NCBI GenBank assembly: GCA_020744425.1
Contig: JAGMUV010000024.1
Span: forward strand, 496,001-560,000
DNA: 64,000 nucleotides
Reading direction: 5' to 3'
Source: Dactylonectria macrodidyma
Taxonomy: Eukaryota > Ascomycota > Sordariomycetes > Hypocreales > Nectriaceae
Position numbers and translations under genes: made by a program. The stretch's first letter is position 1. Every line of letters begins with the position of its first letter. The notes beneath the pieces were generated by a model. It saw nothing but the letters and a program-made list of their open reading frames with translations, did not search any database and was not told the origin of the DNA. Shown piece after piece: positions 20,644-32,317 of the stretch.

Positions 20644-23071
20644 TTTGCCGGAGGGTTGAGTTGTCGATCAAGGGACTAAGTGGGTGAACTACTAGGAGAG
20701 AGTCCACAATTACAACCAGGGAATCGGGAGGGAATGTCGGATTATAAAGAGCGGCAACACCGAGTGAATCGAACTTTACATCCACAGCCCGCCATGCCAT
20801 AGATACCCGCGATGAGATTAAGCGTCAAAGCTTTCTCATGGAACCCCTGCTAAGTGAGTGTGTACACCACGTTTTTACACCAGTCGTTTGCCTAACAGAA
20901 GCTCGTTAATTAAGACGATAAGGTCCTAGTGGCGGCCGCGAGGGCCGCTATCTCTTGAACACAGTGGAGCCATCCGTATGACGTCGATGCTAGCAATTGC
21001 TAGACTTGATTAGGCAAACTCTCACGCGACAGTCCGAACGGCGGTCAAAGGTCAAAGGCCATGTGGTTTCCAAGACCAGACATTCAGTGCATGGTCACTG
21101 ACGAAAGTAGCTTAGACTAACAGAGCGTGACTACACAAAATTTTGCTGCGACTATGTTGATTGGGTTCAAACAATCTGCAACGTTTATCACCGTTTAGAT
21201 AGAATTGAAGGGCCATCCTGCGATGGAAATGCCGCAAACACGAGGGATCACGCCCGACCAACCCCATAGCCCTAGTTTCACATACATAGTAGCTAGCAAA
21301 TCAGCACTGGGCACCAAATGGTTCATGGTTCGTTCTCAACACCCAGCAAACCCCACTATGTCCCCGCAAACTAACCCCCAAGTTGGTGTAGATGTAACAT
21401 TATACAGTTTGCCAAGAAAAATATCGCCAGTCATTGCTGATTAGGGATTCTGAGTTTGGTTCATGACGTTGAGGTCCTGCCATTTCAAGATAAGATATTC
21501 GAGACCCTTCATGCATTATCCTTGTGTGGAAAGGCACCGCTTAGTAGCGCCGCGGAAGTTGACTGCATGGGGAAAATCTGGAGTAGCTGATAGGGTACCC
21601 GTTGAGAGCGCGGTCCGAGCAGGCGCGGTCCGCGAGAGCGCGCTCTGATAGGGTTGTAGGTGAGGGGGGATGACATTAATACCCCTTGTTGGCAAGATAA
21701 CGGGCGAACCAGTTCCTCGGCGCTCCCGAAAGAACTTCTGGGGGTCGACTTCCTTGGAAGCACATGCCCTAAAGATCTTTTTCGATTGAGCTATGGAGAA
21801 GCGGCAAGGCATTTCCCCGCCAAACTACCCATCTAGCCCCCGTCAGTCACCTCGCACTACCATTGATAGCTACCAATGATAGTTTGGTCAATACGTATTT
21901 AGTATCAAGAGTTCTCAGGCGACCCATCAAGGCTCCCCGGCAACTTGCGCCCGATAAGCTAATATGTAAAGCTTCGTGAGATGACCATACCCGGTTGCGA
22001 TAAATCCGCCGAAACGAGACAAATCTGCGTGAACGCACGGGCTCAGTTCGACACCTGGTAGCAAGGGCGCGGCCAGCATGACTAAAAGCAATATAGTGCT
22101 ATTGGAGTGGACGTGGTCTAGATCCGTGACTACTTTTGGTACAGCCATCGTCTACTTAGACCGAGCGTCAGGGAGTTATACTAGGCTAGGTGATAGTCTA
22201 TCCCCAACGGAAAACCGTGGCCTGAACCTTTCTTTCGTGACAAAATAAAACATCTATTGTCCCCGTCATCAAGAAGGATTCCCAAGGTGACAGTTATCGG
22301 CCTCGATTTATCTCAACATTACAAGACGGATTGTGCCGGGAGTTGGTACAGTCGACGGGGGCGCATGTGTTGCCAGGATAACTGCGGTTACCCTACAACG
22401 TCAAGAAGCATGTGTAGCACTTCTAGTGCTAGTCAAACTTGAATAGGGCATTAGGAAGGGACAGAAGGAGATTAGTATACGTTAATCTGGTTGCAAATAC
22501 GGCTAGTTTGATGCTACTATGGGCGTTCTCGTGAATATTAAAATTTGGAGGACGGTCGCGACAACTACTAGACGAAATTGTTGCATGTGGCGACAAACTG
22601 GCTGGCTTATTTCTGGGCTGTAGAGAACAGACAGATGCTTCACCCATCGTGGCTAAGCTCTAAAATGATCACATGGCCTTAAACAATACCCTCTGTGGTG
22701 ACACAGGCGGATTCAAGCGTGTAAGGCTACAATGGGTCGAGCCGGCCTTCAAACCAAGTAGACTGGCGATCTTCTTCTTCTACTTCTAAGTTGGCTGTCC
22801 GCTCCATCAAGGGCGAGTTGCTGCTATCACGAAGTCAAAAAAACACAGTTTTCTTCACATTTTAAGCATTTCTTAAACCCAATGCTTTCACAGTTGCCTA
22901 AGATTAAACATTTCCAGCTCATGCGAGCTAGGAAGTTGAGTAGATATGCGTCGGGACCAATGGTGAACCCAAAAACCCGAAAGGTGGATCACAGCATGAT
23001 CAATCCACTAACACCATATAGCATTCTCAACGTCTGCTCCCATTGTGACTCAGTGATGCAGGATTACTAGG
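20644..23071. other. Long gene-poor spacer
   Basis: About 2.4 kb with no intact gene. The motif GCGGTCCG occurs twice in close succession at about 21609-21633. Translations around 22260-22670 look partly coding-like but contain stops, and I cannot assign a family. Confidence 0.45.
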
Positions 23072-23358
23072 AAGCAGTTCATGCCTTGCAATACCTTTAC
23101 GACGCTCCAAATTGTAAGGTGATAGGAGCTTGGTTGCTTGTCAGGAGTGGCTGGTTCGAGTGACTAGAGACTACGCGCCGCTGCTCGAACAAAGGCGCCC
23201 TGAAGCCGTCGTCATCATCGCGCATTATGGAGTACTCTTGCATTGAGCGAGGAATCACTGGGCTATTGGCAGCGCTGGAAAGTTCTTGATACAGTCGATC
23301 TTCAGCCAGTCAGGGTCATACTGGGCAGACTGGCTCACGTGGCCAAACAGAGTTCTTA
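23072..23358 (+). pseudogene. C-terminal remnant of a Zn2Cys6 (Upc2-like) regulator
   Basis: The segment from 23144 translates QEWLVRVTRDYAPLLEQRRP, then EAVVIIAHYGVLLH, a stop (TGA, 23244-23246), then ARNHWAIGSAGKFLIQSI and YWADWLTWPNRVL. This block, with LLxQRRPEAxVIxAHYxVLLH followed by WAIG and W(A/P)xxWLxWP, is the typical C-terminus of a large fungal Zn2Cys6 regulator family. The stop replaces what is normally an arginine, consistent with CGA to TGA. Another frame just upstream (EAVHALQYLYDAPN) fits the preceding part of the same family. No zinc cluster and no start remain, so this is a remnant. Confidence 0.6.
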
Positions 23359-24119
23359 ATGCATCTCACTCGACCCAAGTTCTACATGATCCATTGCACC
23401 TACACGAATTAAATTGGAGGTCATTCTATAAATATCTATTGTGCAATGATATGATGACTTAGTGCTAGACAGAAATGCCTCGTATCTGTTGCGCCCTGAT
23501 TATCATTGTTCTCGCCGTCGAGAAGCCGTTTTCTAAATCGCTGCCAACCACCATAAACAGGCTTGCGGGATCATGTCTCACTCGCTTACTATGAGTTAAC
23601 CGCTGCTCTTGAACTTCCGCGCGTTCTGGCGAAGGTTGTCGAATTCACTTATGGTAGTAGTTTTCTGACAAAGGCTCTAGGCACGGGACCGGTCCGTTAA
23701 TATGCACCTAACAGGTTCTCGATCCTCCTGACTGAGGCCGGGCGGATCCGGTCCGGAGGCCTAACATGGTAGCGGTTAGTGCCCACCTTAATATTTTCTT
23801 GCCAGCCGCCCTTAACAAGGATCTAAAATGGATGGCCCGTTTCACTCGCCACTGATCTTTCCTCTCAGTGTTTATCATCCCTCCCTCAGTCACTGGGCTT
23901 TATCTCTGGTGCGGGAGTTTTTTTTTTTTTTTGGTTTCAATCTAATGAGTCTATTGCGGGACCGGTCTCCACATCAACTGGTTGTGTTAATTTGACGTAC
24001 TCTCCAAGTGACTGAAAAGAGTGCTATCCCTTTACACACCGTGGCTAAAACAAACTACCACCAACCGACATCCTCCTAACGAAACGACATTTAACCATCT
24101 CAACTCGGACGGCGACACG
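23359..24119. promoter_or_regulatory. Spacer with three GGACCGGTCC-like palindromes before the hydratase gene
   Basis: GGACCGGTCC, a perfect palindrome, is at 23686-23695. CCGGTCCGG is at 23748-23756. GGACCGGTCT is at 23959-23968. The last is about 150 bases before the hydratase ATG. CGG-CCG inverted half-sites are the usual targets of Zn2Cys6 dimers. A run of about 17 T starts near 23918. Confidence 0.5.
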
Positions 24120-24914
24120 ATGCAGTTGCCTTCATATGCGAATATACTTGTTCAGCTCATAAAAAGCAATCACATCGCCTGGGTGAAGCTTAATAGGCCA
24201 CAATCGGGGAACTCTTTACACCCACAACTCCTATCCGAGTTGGTCTCTGCCTTGAAGTGGGTCAACAATCACCCAGTAGTTCGCGTCATTATTCTCTCGG
24301 GTGAAGGGCGGTTCTTTTGCACAGGCATGGATCTAGTGCACGGCGATGGCATGTCCTTCGCGAGGGGCTCTGACTTCCACGAGCTGAATAAGACCCTCAT
24401 CTTGTCGGAAAAAGTAATGATTGCCGCAGTCAATGGCCCTGCTGTTGGATATGGCGTCAGTACTCTGGCATTATATGATTTGGTCTATTCCGTACCCGAC
24501 GCCTATCTGTTCACGCCATTTGTTAAATGGGGCATGGCTGCAGAAGGAGCATCGAGTTTCTCGTTTCCCCTACTCATGGGCCATCAGAGGGCTGCTGCTC
24601 TCTTTCTCGCCGGGGAACAAATCACGGCCCAAGAAGCACAGAATCTCGGGCTGATCAATAAGATTTTCCCCAAGGATACCTTCTTTCAAAAGGTGCTGGA
24701 GATCGCTGAGGGTATGTCACAGTCGCCGCCAGGATCACTCAAAGCGACTAAAAGGCTCATGAAGGAACCGGTAATGCAATATTTACTTGATGCCAACAAC
24801 CGCGAATGCGATATTATCCACGCCGAGAGATATGGTTTTGGAGAGTACAAGGAAGCCATCAAGAAGTTTGAATTAGAACAGCAACATAAGGCTAGGTCAA
24901 GAAGTAAAATCTAG
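24120..24914 (+). CDS. Enoyl-CoA hydratase/isomerase, probably peroxisomal
   Basis: Single exon, 264 residues, crotonase superfamily. The enzyme would hydrate, or shift the double bond of, an enoyl-CoA. Visible landmarks: the first oxyanion-hole loop GRFFCTGMDL, the second NGPAVGYGVSTLALYDL, and a glutamate in GMAAEGASSFSFP. That last position matches the single catalytic glutamate of peroxisomal Delta3,Delta2-enoyl-CoA isomerases (Eci1 type), so isomerase is as likely as hydratase. The C-terminus ends SKI, a PTS1-like peroxisomal signal. I start at 24120, where the fold begins; upstream frame without ATG is leader. Three GGACCGGTCC-like sites precede it. The same motif precedes the regulator, carrier and ligase downstream, suggesting one regulon. 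Confidence 0.88.
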   Translation: MQLPSYANILVQLIKSNHIAWVKLNRPQSGNSLHPQLLSELVSALKWVNNHPVVRVIILSGEGRFFCTGMDLVHGDGMSFARGSDFHELNKTLILSEKVMIAAVNGPAVGYGVSTLALYDLVYSVPDAYLFTPFVKWGMAAEGASSFSFPLLMGHQRAAALFLAGEQITAQEAQNLGLINKIFPKDTFFQKVLEIAEGMSQSPPGSLKATKRLMKEPVMQYLLDANNRECDIIHAERYGFGEYKEAIKKFELEQQHKARSRSKI

Positions 24915-25593
24915 CCAACCAAGCCATTAGCTTCCGCAGAGATTTAGAATCTGACATCGCAGAAAGAATCTCTGACACAGGCTGCAATTTAACACAACGC
25001 CGATATAGGAACGCCTCTCATTTCTAGAAAATATATTAGGGTAGCTACATTCATTGACCACTGGTACCGCGTGTTTTAAGGTTGTTGCTAGTGACTGATA
25101 GCGAGAAGATGTGTGCCACTTGCCCGTATTCGCTGTGTTGTCTATGTGCAACACCCTTCTCCGCCCGTGTCTCGGCTCGGGTAATGCGTGAATCTCATCC
25201 AGATACTTACCGGGGCATACTCCGTAGCTACGGAGAAGCGCAGGCTGGGTCACGCTGAGAAGCCCGCCTGATAGTGAATTCACAACACCCGGTCCGGACC
25301 GGTCCGAGTCCGAGCTATTCCGGTGGAGGTCCTTTATAATACAAACTATGCTCGTATTGCTCACTTACCTGCGTATTTAACCATTTTTACTAGTAGGGGT
25401 CACCATCAAAATATTTTATCCTGTAACGGAAGAGGCACGACCCATCAACAGTTCAAACCGTCATCGGAATCGAGCCTGGTCCGACAACTCCCGGGAAAAA
25501 GTTGCATTGAATTGCTTTGTTCGTATTCGATCCTTCGCTCGGGAACCTACTCTGGAAGTCAACGAGTACGTTGATTAACGTTAACCTCTAGTA
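24915..25593. promoter_or_regulatory. Spacer with a double CCGGTCCGG palindrome
   Basis: CCGGTCCGGACCGGTCCG at 25289-25306 is two overlapping palindromes, the densest copy of the motif in the window, about 290 bases before the Zn2Cys6 regulator. This may be an autoregulatory site. No gene seen. Confidence 0.5.
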
Positions 25594-28432
25594 ATGGACC
25601 AAATTTTAGGGGAACCCAGCCACAAGGCACCTCGGAAGAGAGCAGCAGTGGCATGCTTAGCTTGCCGTACTCGTAAGGTGCGCTGCGATGTGGCTCTAAG
25701 GGGCTCTCCATGCACACACTGCTTTTTGGACAGCGTCTCGTGTGGGGTAAAAACGAGGGCAAAAAGGCAAATGTACGTTTCAGGCCACAGATTGTCAACA
25801 GTGCCAGACTAATTGTGTATGTGTGCGTAGCAATAAGTCAGCGCGAACGCGGGTCCTTACGTTACCTGGAAAAAGGGACCCTGCTCTGCAGAGCCACAGC
25901 CCTTCTCTCGGTATTTCAGTTTTGCCACAAGTAAATGAGTCTGGAAGCAGTCCCTCGATTGATATTGAAACCGCAGAGAAGGCGCTCGCCGCGGGGTCCT
26001 TGAGCAGCATTGTATCAGCAGGCGAAGATCTGGATTCGGTAAGTATTGATCATCCTCCACATGAGGTCGCTGAAACTCTGCTCTCGGTACGTAAGTCCCA
26101 AGGACAAGGAAAGATTGTGTCGTTAAGCACAATCAACTCTCCATTATCGTCCAGGGATGCCAGATTTCAGACCCCAAATATGAGTGCGAAAGCCACTGCT
26201 GAAGCCGTGCACTATACCCATTATCGCTTTCTTGAACTTGGCAACCTCTCGAAACTCTCACTCAAGGACATAGAGTATCTCGAGTCACAATCTTGCTTAT
26301 GCGTCCCAACACGTGGGGTTTTAGACTCATTCATGCAGCAATACTTTCGCTATGTACATCCGTTTCTGCCCATCATCCATGAAGGCGACTTTTGGGAGTT
26401 GTACGCCGGACCTGGCAAAAGTGATTCGGCCGATCCGAACGAGACAACCGTGTCTCTGTTACTTCTTCAAGCTATGTTGTTTGTCTCAAGTAATGTGTGT
26501 GGTCAACGCATGGTAGCTATCGCAAGTCACTGACGAGGTATAGTTGGTTTCACTTGCGACACTGCAGTCTTTCGGGTTCAGTTCCGTTCGTGCAGCCAGG
26601 AGAGACCTATACACTAAAGCCAAGGTACTTTGAGATAAATTACAACCAAATAAGAACTATCTTTACTTACACGGTGTCAGATTCTTTACGATCTAAATGC
26701 GGAAGTGTCCTCATACCAAATCAGCCAAGCAGCGCTTCTCTTATCATACTGGTGTCCTCCTGCAGATGCGATGGGTTACAGGCCAAACTATACTTGGCTT
26801 ACCATTGCCATACAGCGCGCAAAGGATGAGGGAGCGCATGATTACGGAGAACCGAAAGAGTGTCAACAAATGGGCCTAGTTGAGGCCAAATGGCAGAATT
26901 CAATCAAAAGGCTCTGGTGGTGCTGCGTTGTTCGGGATCGAATCCTGTCACTGGGTCTTCGGCGGAATATCTACATCACGCATTCAGATTTTGACTTCAC
27001 GTCAAAGTCTCCTTTGAGCTACACTGACTTGGTGGACGAGGTTCCAAAGTCTCGTGTCTATGATACGAAGAGCAAAAGCAGCTTGATGAGGCTCATGGAT
27101 AGGGTTGTTCAATTATGTATTGCACTAACGGATCTGCTCAGTGCCAAAGCTCGCCTCGAACATATCAACAGTTTACCAGAGCGCCTATTTTCTGAAGATT
27201 TGCAAAACACAACCAAGTGGGAGGCAAAGCTCAGCGCCTGGAAAAATGAAACAGGGCAGCAATTCCCCTTGGCTGACTTATGCGCGTCGGGAGGCCAACA
27301 TAGGCATATTCCACGCCATGTGATTCTGTTCGGCAATACCTTGTACATGTACTATTTGTATGTGTAACCCTTCCGCTCTTTGGCGTGGACGCTGATTCTC
27401 AAGCTGGCCCTAGCTCTGCCGTTATGTGTCTCCGTCACTACCAAATACTCTGCACCGAGATAGCTGTTCCGTTGGGGCTTGCATACTCATACCTCAAAAC
27501 GTCATATACGGCTCAGCGCTTTCAGGAGCTCCAAGAAGCTACGTCTGGTTTTACAGACTGTATAATCAGCTTGATGGAACTACAACTGACTCGCTGGCTT
27601 CCCATCAGCAGGTATGGCGGGCATGGTTCTCCATGATTTCGAGACGCTAACCAGACATCTAAGTGCTGCTTTCACAGCCCTGCCACTCATCCTCCAGGCT
27701 ATCAAATGTCACATGTACGATTATGACTCCAACGAATTTGTCGAGGCGTATCGGGAAGGAACTACCAAGAGAAATCGGCTCGATGCTCTTCTGGATGCCA
27801 TGCAAATCTTCACAGTCCAATATGACGAAGCCGAGTGGATCAGTGCCATTACTCGACAGGCAATCCAACATGCACGAGGATTGCATAACGGAATCAAGTA
27901 CAGCAAAGGCGAATGCGTCAAGACTCTAGTAACATCACCGACCATGTATTTACAATCAGCTGTGGCCGTGGACTGGAGCCTGAGTAGAGGTATATATGCT
28001 TTCCATGCAGAGCTTTCAGCCAATTCGAGGGAGTGGTTCCACAAGGACGCCGATTCTTCGCTGAGCCAGAGCGGCTTCAACACATATAAAGCCAATCCCG
28101 ACTGTACAAATTTCATGGAAGGGAATGACGAAGTTTATTCGCAAACTCAGTTCGCCGATAGTGCGTTTTTCAGTGCTAGCTATGGCGCCTCTCACGTCGA
28201 AGGTGACGAAAATGGGAATCTAGACAGCATCGAAACAGACAGTTTGTTTGATGTAATGGATCTGTTGGAAGCGCCTCTGTGTGAGGGTAATGCAGGCCAC
28301 ACGATCCAACCACGGGGAACAGTATCTGCCTCGACTATGGAATTGGTCAACATACCGATGGCAGATATTGTAACCTGGGAATCAGGAACGGATAGTACGC
28401 AGCCTTGTAACCTGGGATTCAGGGATGGATAG
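25594..28432 (+). CDS. Zn2Cys6 transcription factor, CTF1/FarA-like
   Basis: About 850 residues in six exons. The zinc cluster is C-x2-C-x6-C-x8-C-x2-C-x6-C starting at ACLACRTRKVRCDVA, residues about 20-50. The central domain (LSLKDIEYLESQSCLCVP and FMQQYFRYVHPFLPIIHEGD) and the SYWCPPADAMGYRPNYTWL helix are typical of the cutinase-transcription-factor-1/FarA-FarB group, which controls fatty-acid, ester and CoA-linked catabolic genes. Introns are near 25772-25831, 26492-26541, 26626-26681, 27357-27420 and 27611-27658. Each junction restores a conserved segment, for example SSN/LVSLATLQSFGFSS. It lies between the hydratase and the anion carrier, with a strong palindrome in its own promoter. 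It is the best candidate for the regulator of this module. Confidence 0.87.
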
Positions 28433-29260
28433 ATATAGCCTGAGAATGCTATTGGGCCTAGCGGTCTGTCAATGGGAACCTGACCTCATAGCTAAGAAAT
28501 GCCTTTAAAGGACCGTGCTGACTGTAACATAAATATCTCATGTCAGTGATTGAAGATATTCGATCGCAGCTAGGTCGGGGGGGGGGTCTCGGAGATGCTG
28601 ATGTTGAAGGTACGACTTCCTCCTAAATAGAAAGATTGGCTTGACAACACAGAAAGCTGGTATCTTGTGCTTGAGCTATCATGAATGTAAGTAATGTTTT
28701 CTTCGCGACTAGGACACCCTAGCATGCGTAAAATGATCTAACTTGGGAGGGTTGCGTGTCGGGGCAGGATTAATTACATCGATTGGTCTTGTTGGGGCAT
28801 TGACGCTCCAACATTCCTTTATGATCAGAGGGGTTAGTGCCGATATAGGTGTGACTTGTTTCATAAGTATAATTCAAGGACCAGGCTGTAATAATTAGAG
28901 CTAATCGGTATAGAAACAACCACCGACACAGCGCAGCCCCTTGGACAATGCAATGGTTTTGACGTCTTGACCTCTAGTTTATTCTGCCATCCCAAAGACT
29001 GCCTATACAGATACCGTTTGTGGAGTCTGAAAAGTGATACAAAGAATTTCTACAGCAACGATTCTGAATTACTACCAATGAAACCTGCCTTGTAACAGTC
29101 ATCCGATATTGAAATGTCTGGCTAAACCTATCGTTCTCCCTCTGCGCAAATCGACAAATTGAGCGACCGGAGATAACTAGGTCTATTGTAACCAATAAGT
29201 CTTCGATGTCGTCCAAGTCATCGCGTTCTTGTACGGGCATTCTGAGCCACATTCGGCTCA
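28433..29260. other. Spacer between convergent genes
   Basis: No gene or motif of note apart from a run of ten G at about 28579. It probably carries the 3' ends of the regulator and the anion carrier. Confidence 0.45.
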
Positions 29261-30918
29261 TCATATCGTGTAGCGAAAATATGTCGCATTGTCACCCCTT
29301 TCCTTCTCTAGGTTCCGCTGCTCATCTGTGTACTGGTCTGGTGACGCAAACTCTCGGTCACGACGGGCATTTTCCCGGCGCAAGTACAACGTCATAATTG
29401 CACACAGAGTGAAGGCCAGTGTGTACAGGCCAACCAGCGTACCTATGCCAGGGTAGTACTTGGGGCTATCCTTCTTCAGGAATAGATATGACGAGATCAG
29501 GCCGCTGAAGTTACCAAACCCGACATGCATGGCAATGCCAACGCCGCGCTTGAGGCCGCCGCCGATGTTGTTGCTGTTCCAAGCAACACCCTGAGGTACG
29601 CTAGGATAGATGCCCGCAGCGGCAAAGAAGCACCCAACGTACTTGACTGCTGTGTTTTGCGTTGCCAATAGCATAATGAAGCCGATCATTCTAATATCAA
29701 CGTCAGTACGTCATGGGAAAGAAGCGTCTGGTCCTAGTCACTAACGCAGTAAAGAGGAAACCGAGCATGAATATTCCGCGTTGCCTCAGCTTATCAGCAT
29801 ACCATCCAGCTGTGACACACAAGATACACGCGAGAACGAATGGCGGGACGCTCATAAGCTGAGCGGTGGCATTAGCATAGCCGAGGTCGCGGATGATTGT
29901 GGGCAGGAATAGGGAATAAGAGTAAACGCCAGTATACACACAAACTGTGATGACGACGTGCACCCAGATCTTCCAGTCTGTGAGCGCGTGGACAACATAT
30001 TTGAGGTCGAAGTCGTTGGAAAGGGAAGATCGGTCGTGCTCGAGACGAGTGAGGATCACGGAGCGTTCCTGATCAGACAAGAACTTGGCCTTTTCTGGAT
30101 AGTCGTGCATAGCCTTGACTGCAATGAGAGCTGCGGATCGGTAGGGCTTTAGAATGTTTCACTTGAATGATGCCGGAGCTCTTACCAATCACAACAGTGA
30201 GGATCCCTTCAATAATAAAGAGCCATCGCCAACCAGCCAAACCGGCAATACCGCGCATCTCAAGAACGCCACGAGCAAGGAGACCCCCAAACGCACCGGC
30301 CAGGGTTGCTGCGGAGAAGAAAATCGCCAAACGGAGACCACATTCATGTCGACGATACCACATAGTTATGCTGATGCGTGTGGTTAGCAGACAAGATATG
30401 ACCTTGGCATAGGAGGGGATAGCATACTAGTAGGCAATTCCGGGGAAGAGACCTCCCTCCGCAAGGCCGAGTACGGCTCGAGTAGCAAGAAGGCCCTCGT
30501 AGGTTTGAACGATACCCATCAAAGTGCAGCAGACGCCCCAGACAAGCATAATGAAAGGAATCCATAGCCAAGGAGGAAATCGCTTCATGGCAATATTAGA
30601 GGGGATTTCGGCCAGGACGTAAAAGGGAAAGAATATAGCCAGGGCATTGTTATACATGAGGCCTGACATGCCAAGATCAGCCTCAAGAGTGTCAAGTCGG
30701 GCATTGCCAATGTTGGTTCGGTCCAAAAATGAGAGGAGGTAGAGCGTCGTGAGCAACGGGAGTAGCTTTATGTCGATTTTGCGAATAAGCCTCTTTACTG
30801 CGACTTCGTCAAGCCCAGCGCTCTCGGAACCGGTCGCATCGCTAGACGTGGGAGCCTGAGTTACATCTTCGGTAAGCCTCACACTCGCCTTCTCTGTACC
30901 AGTCGAGGATTGGTCCAT
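29261..30918 (-). CDS. MFS anion:cation symporter (Dal5/allantoate permease family)
   Basis: About 490 residues in five exons on the minus strand. The family pattern is clear: an N-terminal KRLIRKIDIKLLPLLTTLYL segment, SFLDRTNIGNARL in TM1, FFPFYVLAEIPSNIAMKRF, then TRAVLGLAEGGLFPGI and YRRHECGLRLAIFF. Later come GWRWLFIIEGILT, the NNIGGGLKRGVGIAMHVGFG segment of TM10-11, and the family-typical tail near GDNATYFRYT. Members import carboxylates and related anions such as allantoate, nicotinate or pantothenate. Introns lie near 30368-30427, 30117-30183, 29693-29748 and around 29690. The gene is divergent from the acyl-CoA synthetase across a 1.4-kb spacer with CCGGACCG motifs. This fits import of the acid that the synthetase activates. 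Confidence 0.88.
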
Positions 30919-32317
30919 CGTCAGAAACGGCGGAGCAAGGAGCGAGAAAATTTGAAACTATCGTGAAAGGTTGATGTCGATGGGCGACTACATGCAATGT
31001 ATTTGGATTGCAAATAATTATCTCTTGCAGCGAGCCTGGGGTCATTTTGTAAATCTTCGTCAAGCAAGCTGCCCATGCCGGCTGAGCGAGCTCACCGGAC
31101 CGGGGCCGTGATGTCGGGTTCAACGTGAGCATGGGAGTTGCCAAGCATCATGGGAAACCACACTAAAGGGTAGTAGTGACAAAACTGCGCACAGCAACCG
31201 TTCATCCTTGAGGCCACTGCTGAATTGGCTGTCCCATCCATCAAAGCCGAGTTGCTGATCCTTGAGGCTACTCAATGGCGCTATGCCCGCTTCACAGAAG
31301 GTATGGCCCACACCGCACTGGGACGCCTACGTACTTTGCAATGAAAAGATTTGTTGATTTTGCCGTGCTGAGACGATGCTCCTAGTTAGGCAATCAAAGC
31401 GTAATAGCGAATCCGAACCGATCTAGCCCCTCAAGCCAAGGACAGCTAGTTCCCCGTAGAGTCAGTGGTTGCGGGGGTGGTGTGTGCATTGCAGAATAGC
31501 TCGTTGTCCATTCGCCACTAATTTCGATCGCTCATCCTCTTAGCGACTTAACCATCACCGGACCGTGTCAGGTCCGGCGAGGGTGGTGGTGAGGTGGATG
31601 GCAATCTGCATGGGGAAAAGCGGGGACTCAACATAACAACGGCGTACCATATCATAGCCGGGGCTTCCATTAGCTTGAGCTAGGCGGGAACCTGTTAACC
31701 TTAATCCTTTTGTCGGTGTTAACATTTGCGTTAGCAGCTGGATCACCGACTTTTTTATCTACTATTACCATGTGGCCATGAAAGAGCTTGACATTCATCA
31801 AACCAACTGGCATTTCATCTTACTATGTCGTGAATTCTGTCCATTCAGAATGCTTATATCGAAGTTAAGCGTTTTCCAAATCAAGCCTCGGCCATAACTG
31901 TCCAGTTGGCTTAGCTAAAACAAAGATACTCCATACAGCTCTCGCGGGTCAAAAACAGCGAACCTCGGTAGCTGGGGCCGCTGCAGAGATCGCGATGTCA
32001 TATGACCCGTATCTTTAAACCGTATGGCCTCGGTTTTCCCCTGGAGGTGATGGACCCGTGGCAGTTATGTCATGATACAGCCGGCAGCAACGTGATGGGG
32101 CTTCAGACTGTGGACCTGTATGGATATCCGGACCGGATCCGCCTCCAGAACCAAGTCACTACGAAAGGCGCAAGGCGCTTAAATATTATTCAATTATTTT
32201 CGCATGAAATTTAGAATCGCAAAACAACCTTAAACCTTCAATTTTCAGGTGTCATTCTTACCGTGTCTCTTTTAGGCACCGTTTTGCAGTACCGTGGCAT
32301 CAACTTGTTCCACAAGC
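30919..32317. promoter_or_regulatory. Divergent promoter of carrier and acyl-CoA synthetase with three CCGGACCG sites
   Basis: ACCGGACCGG lies at about 31094-31103. An inverted pair, CCGGACCG then GGTCCGG, spans 31558-31577. TCCGGACCGGATCCG is at 32127-32141, about 180 bases before the synthetase ATG. All are variants of the palindrome seen before the hydratase and the CTF1-like regulator. No gene seen. Confidence 0.5.

Noticed and set aside
22260..22670. Possible decayed P450 or methyltransferase piece
   Set aside because: Translations contain several stops and no signature motif of either family.
23918..23934. Poly-T run as a transposon tail
   Set aside because: No element body, target-site duplication or coding trace of a retroposon is visible next to it.
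28579..28588. Run of ten G as a structural element
   Set aside because: A single short homopolymer without flanking G-tracts; no further support.
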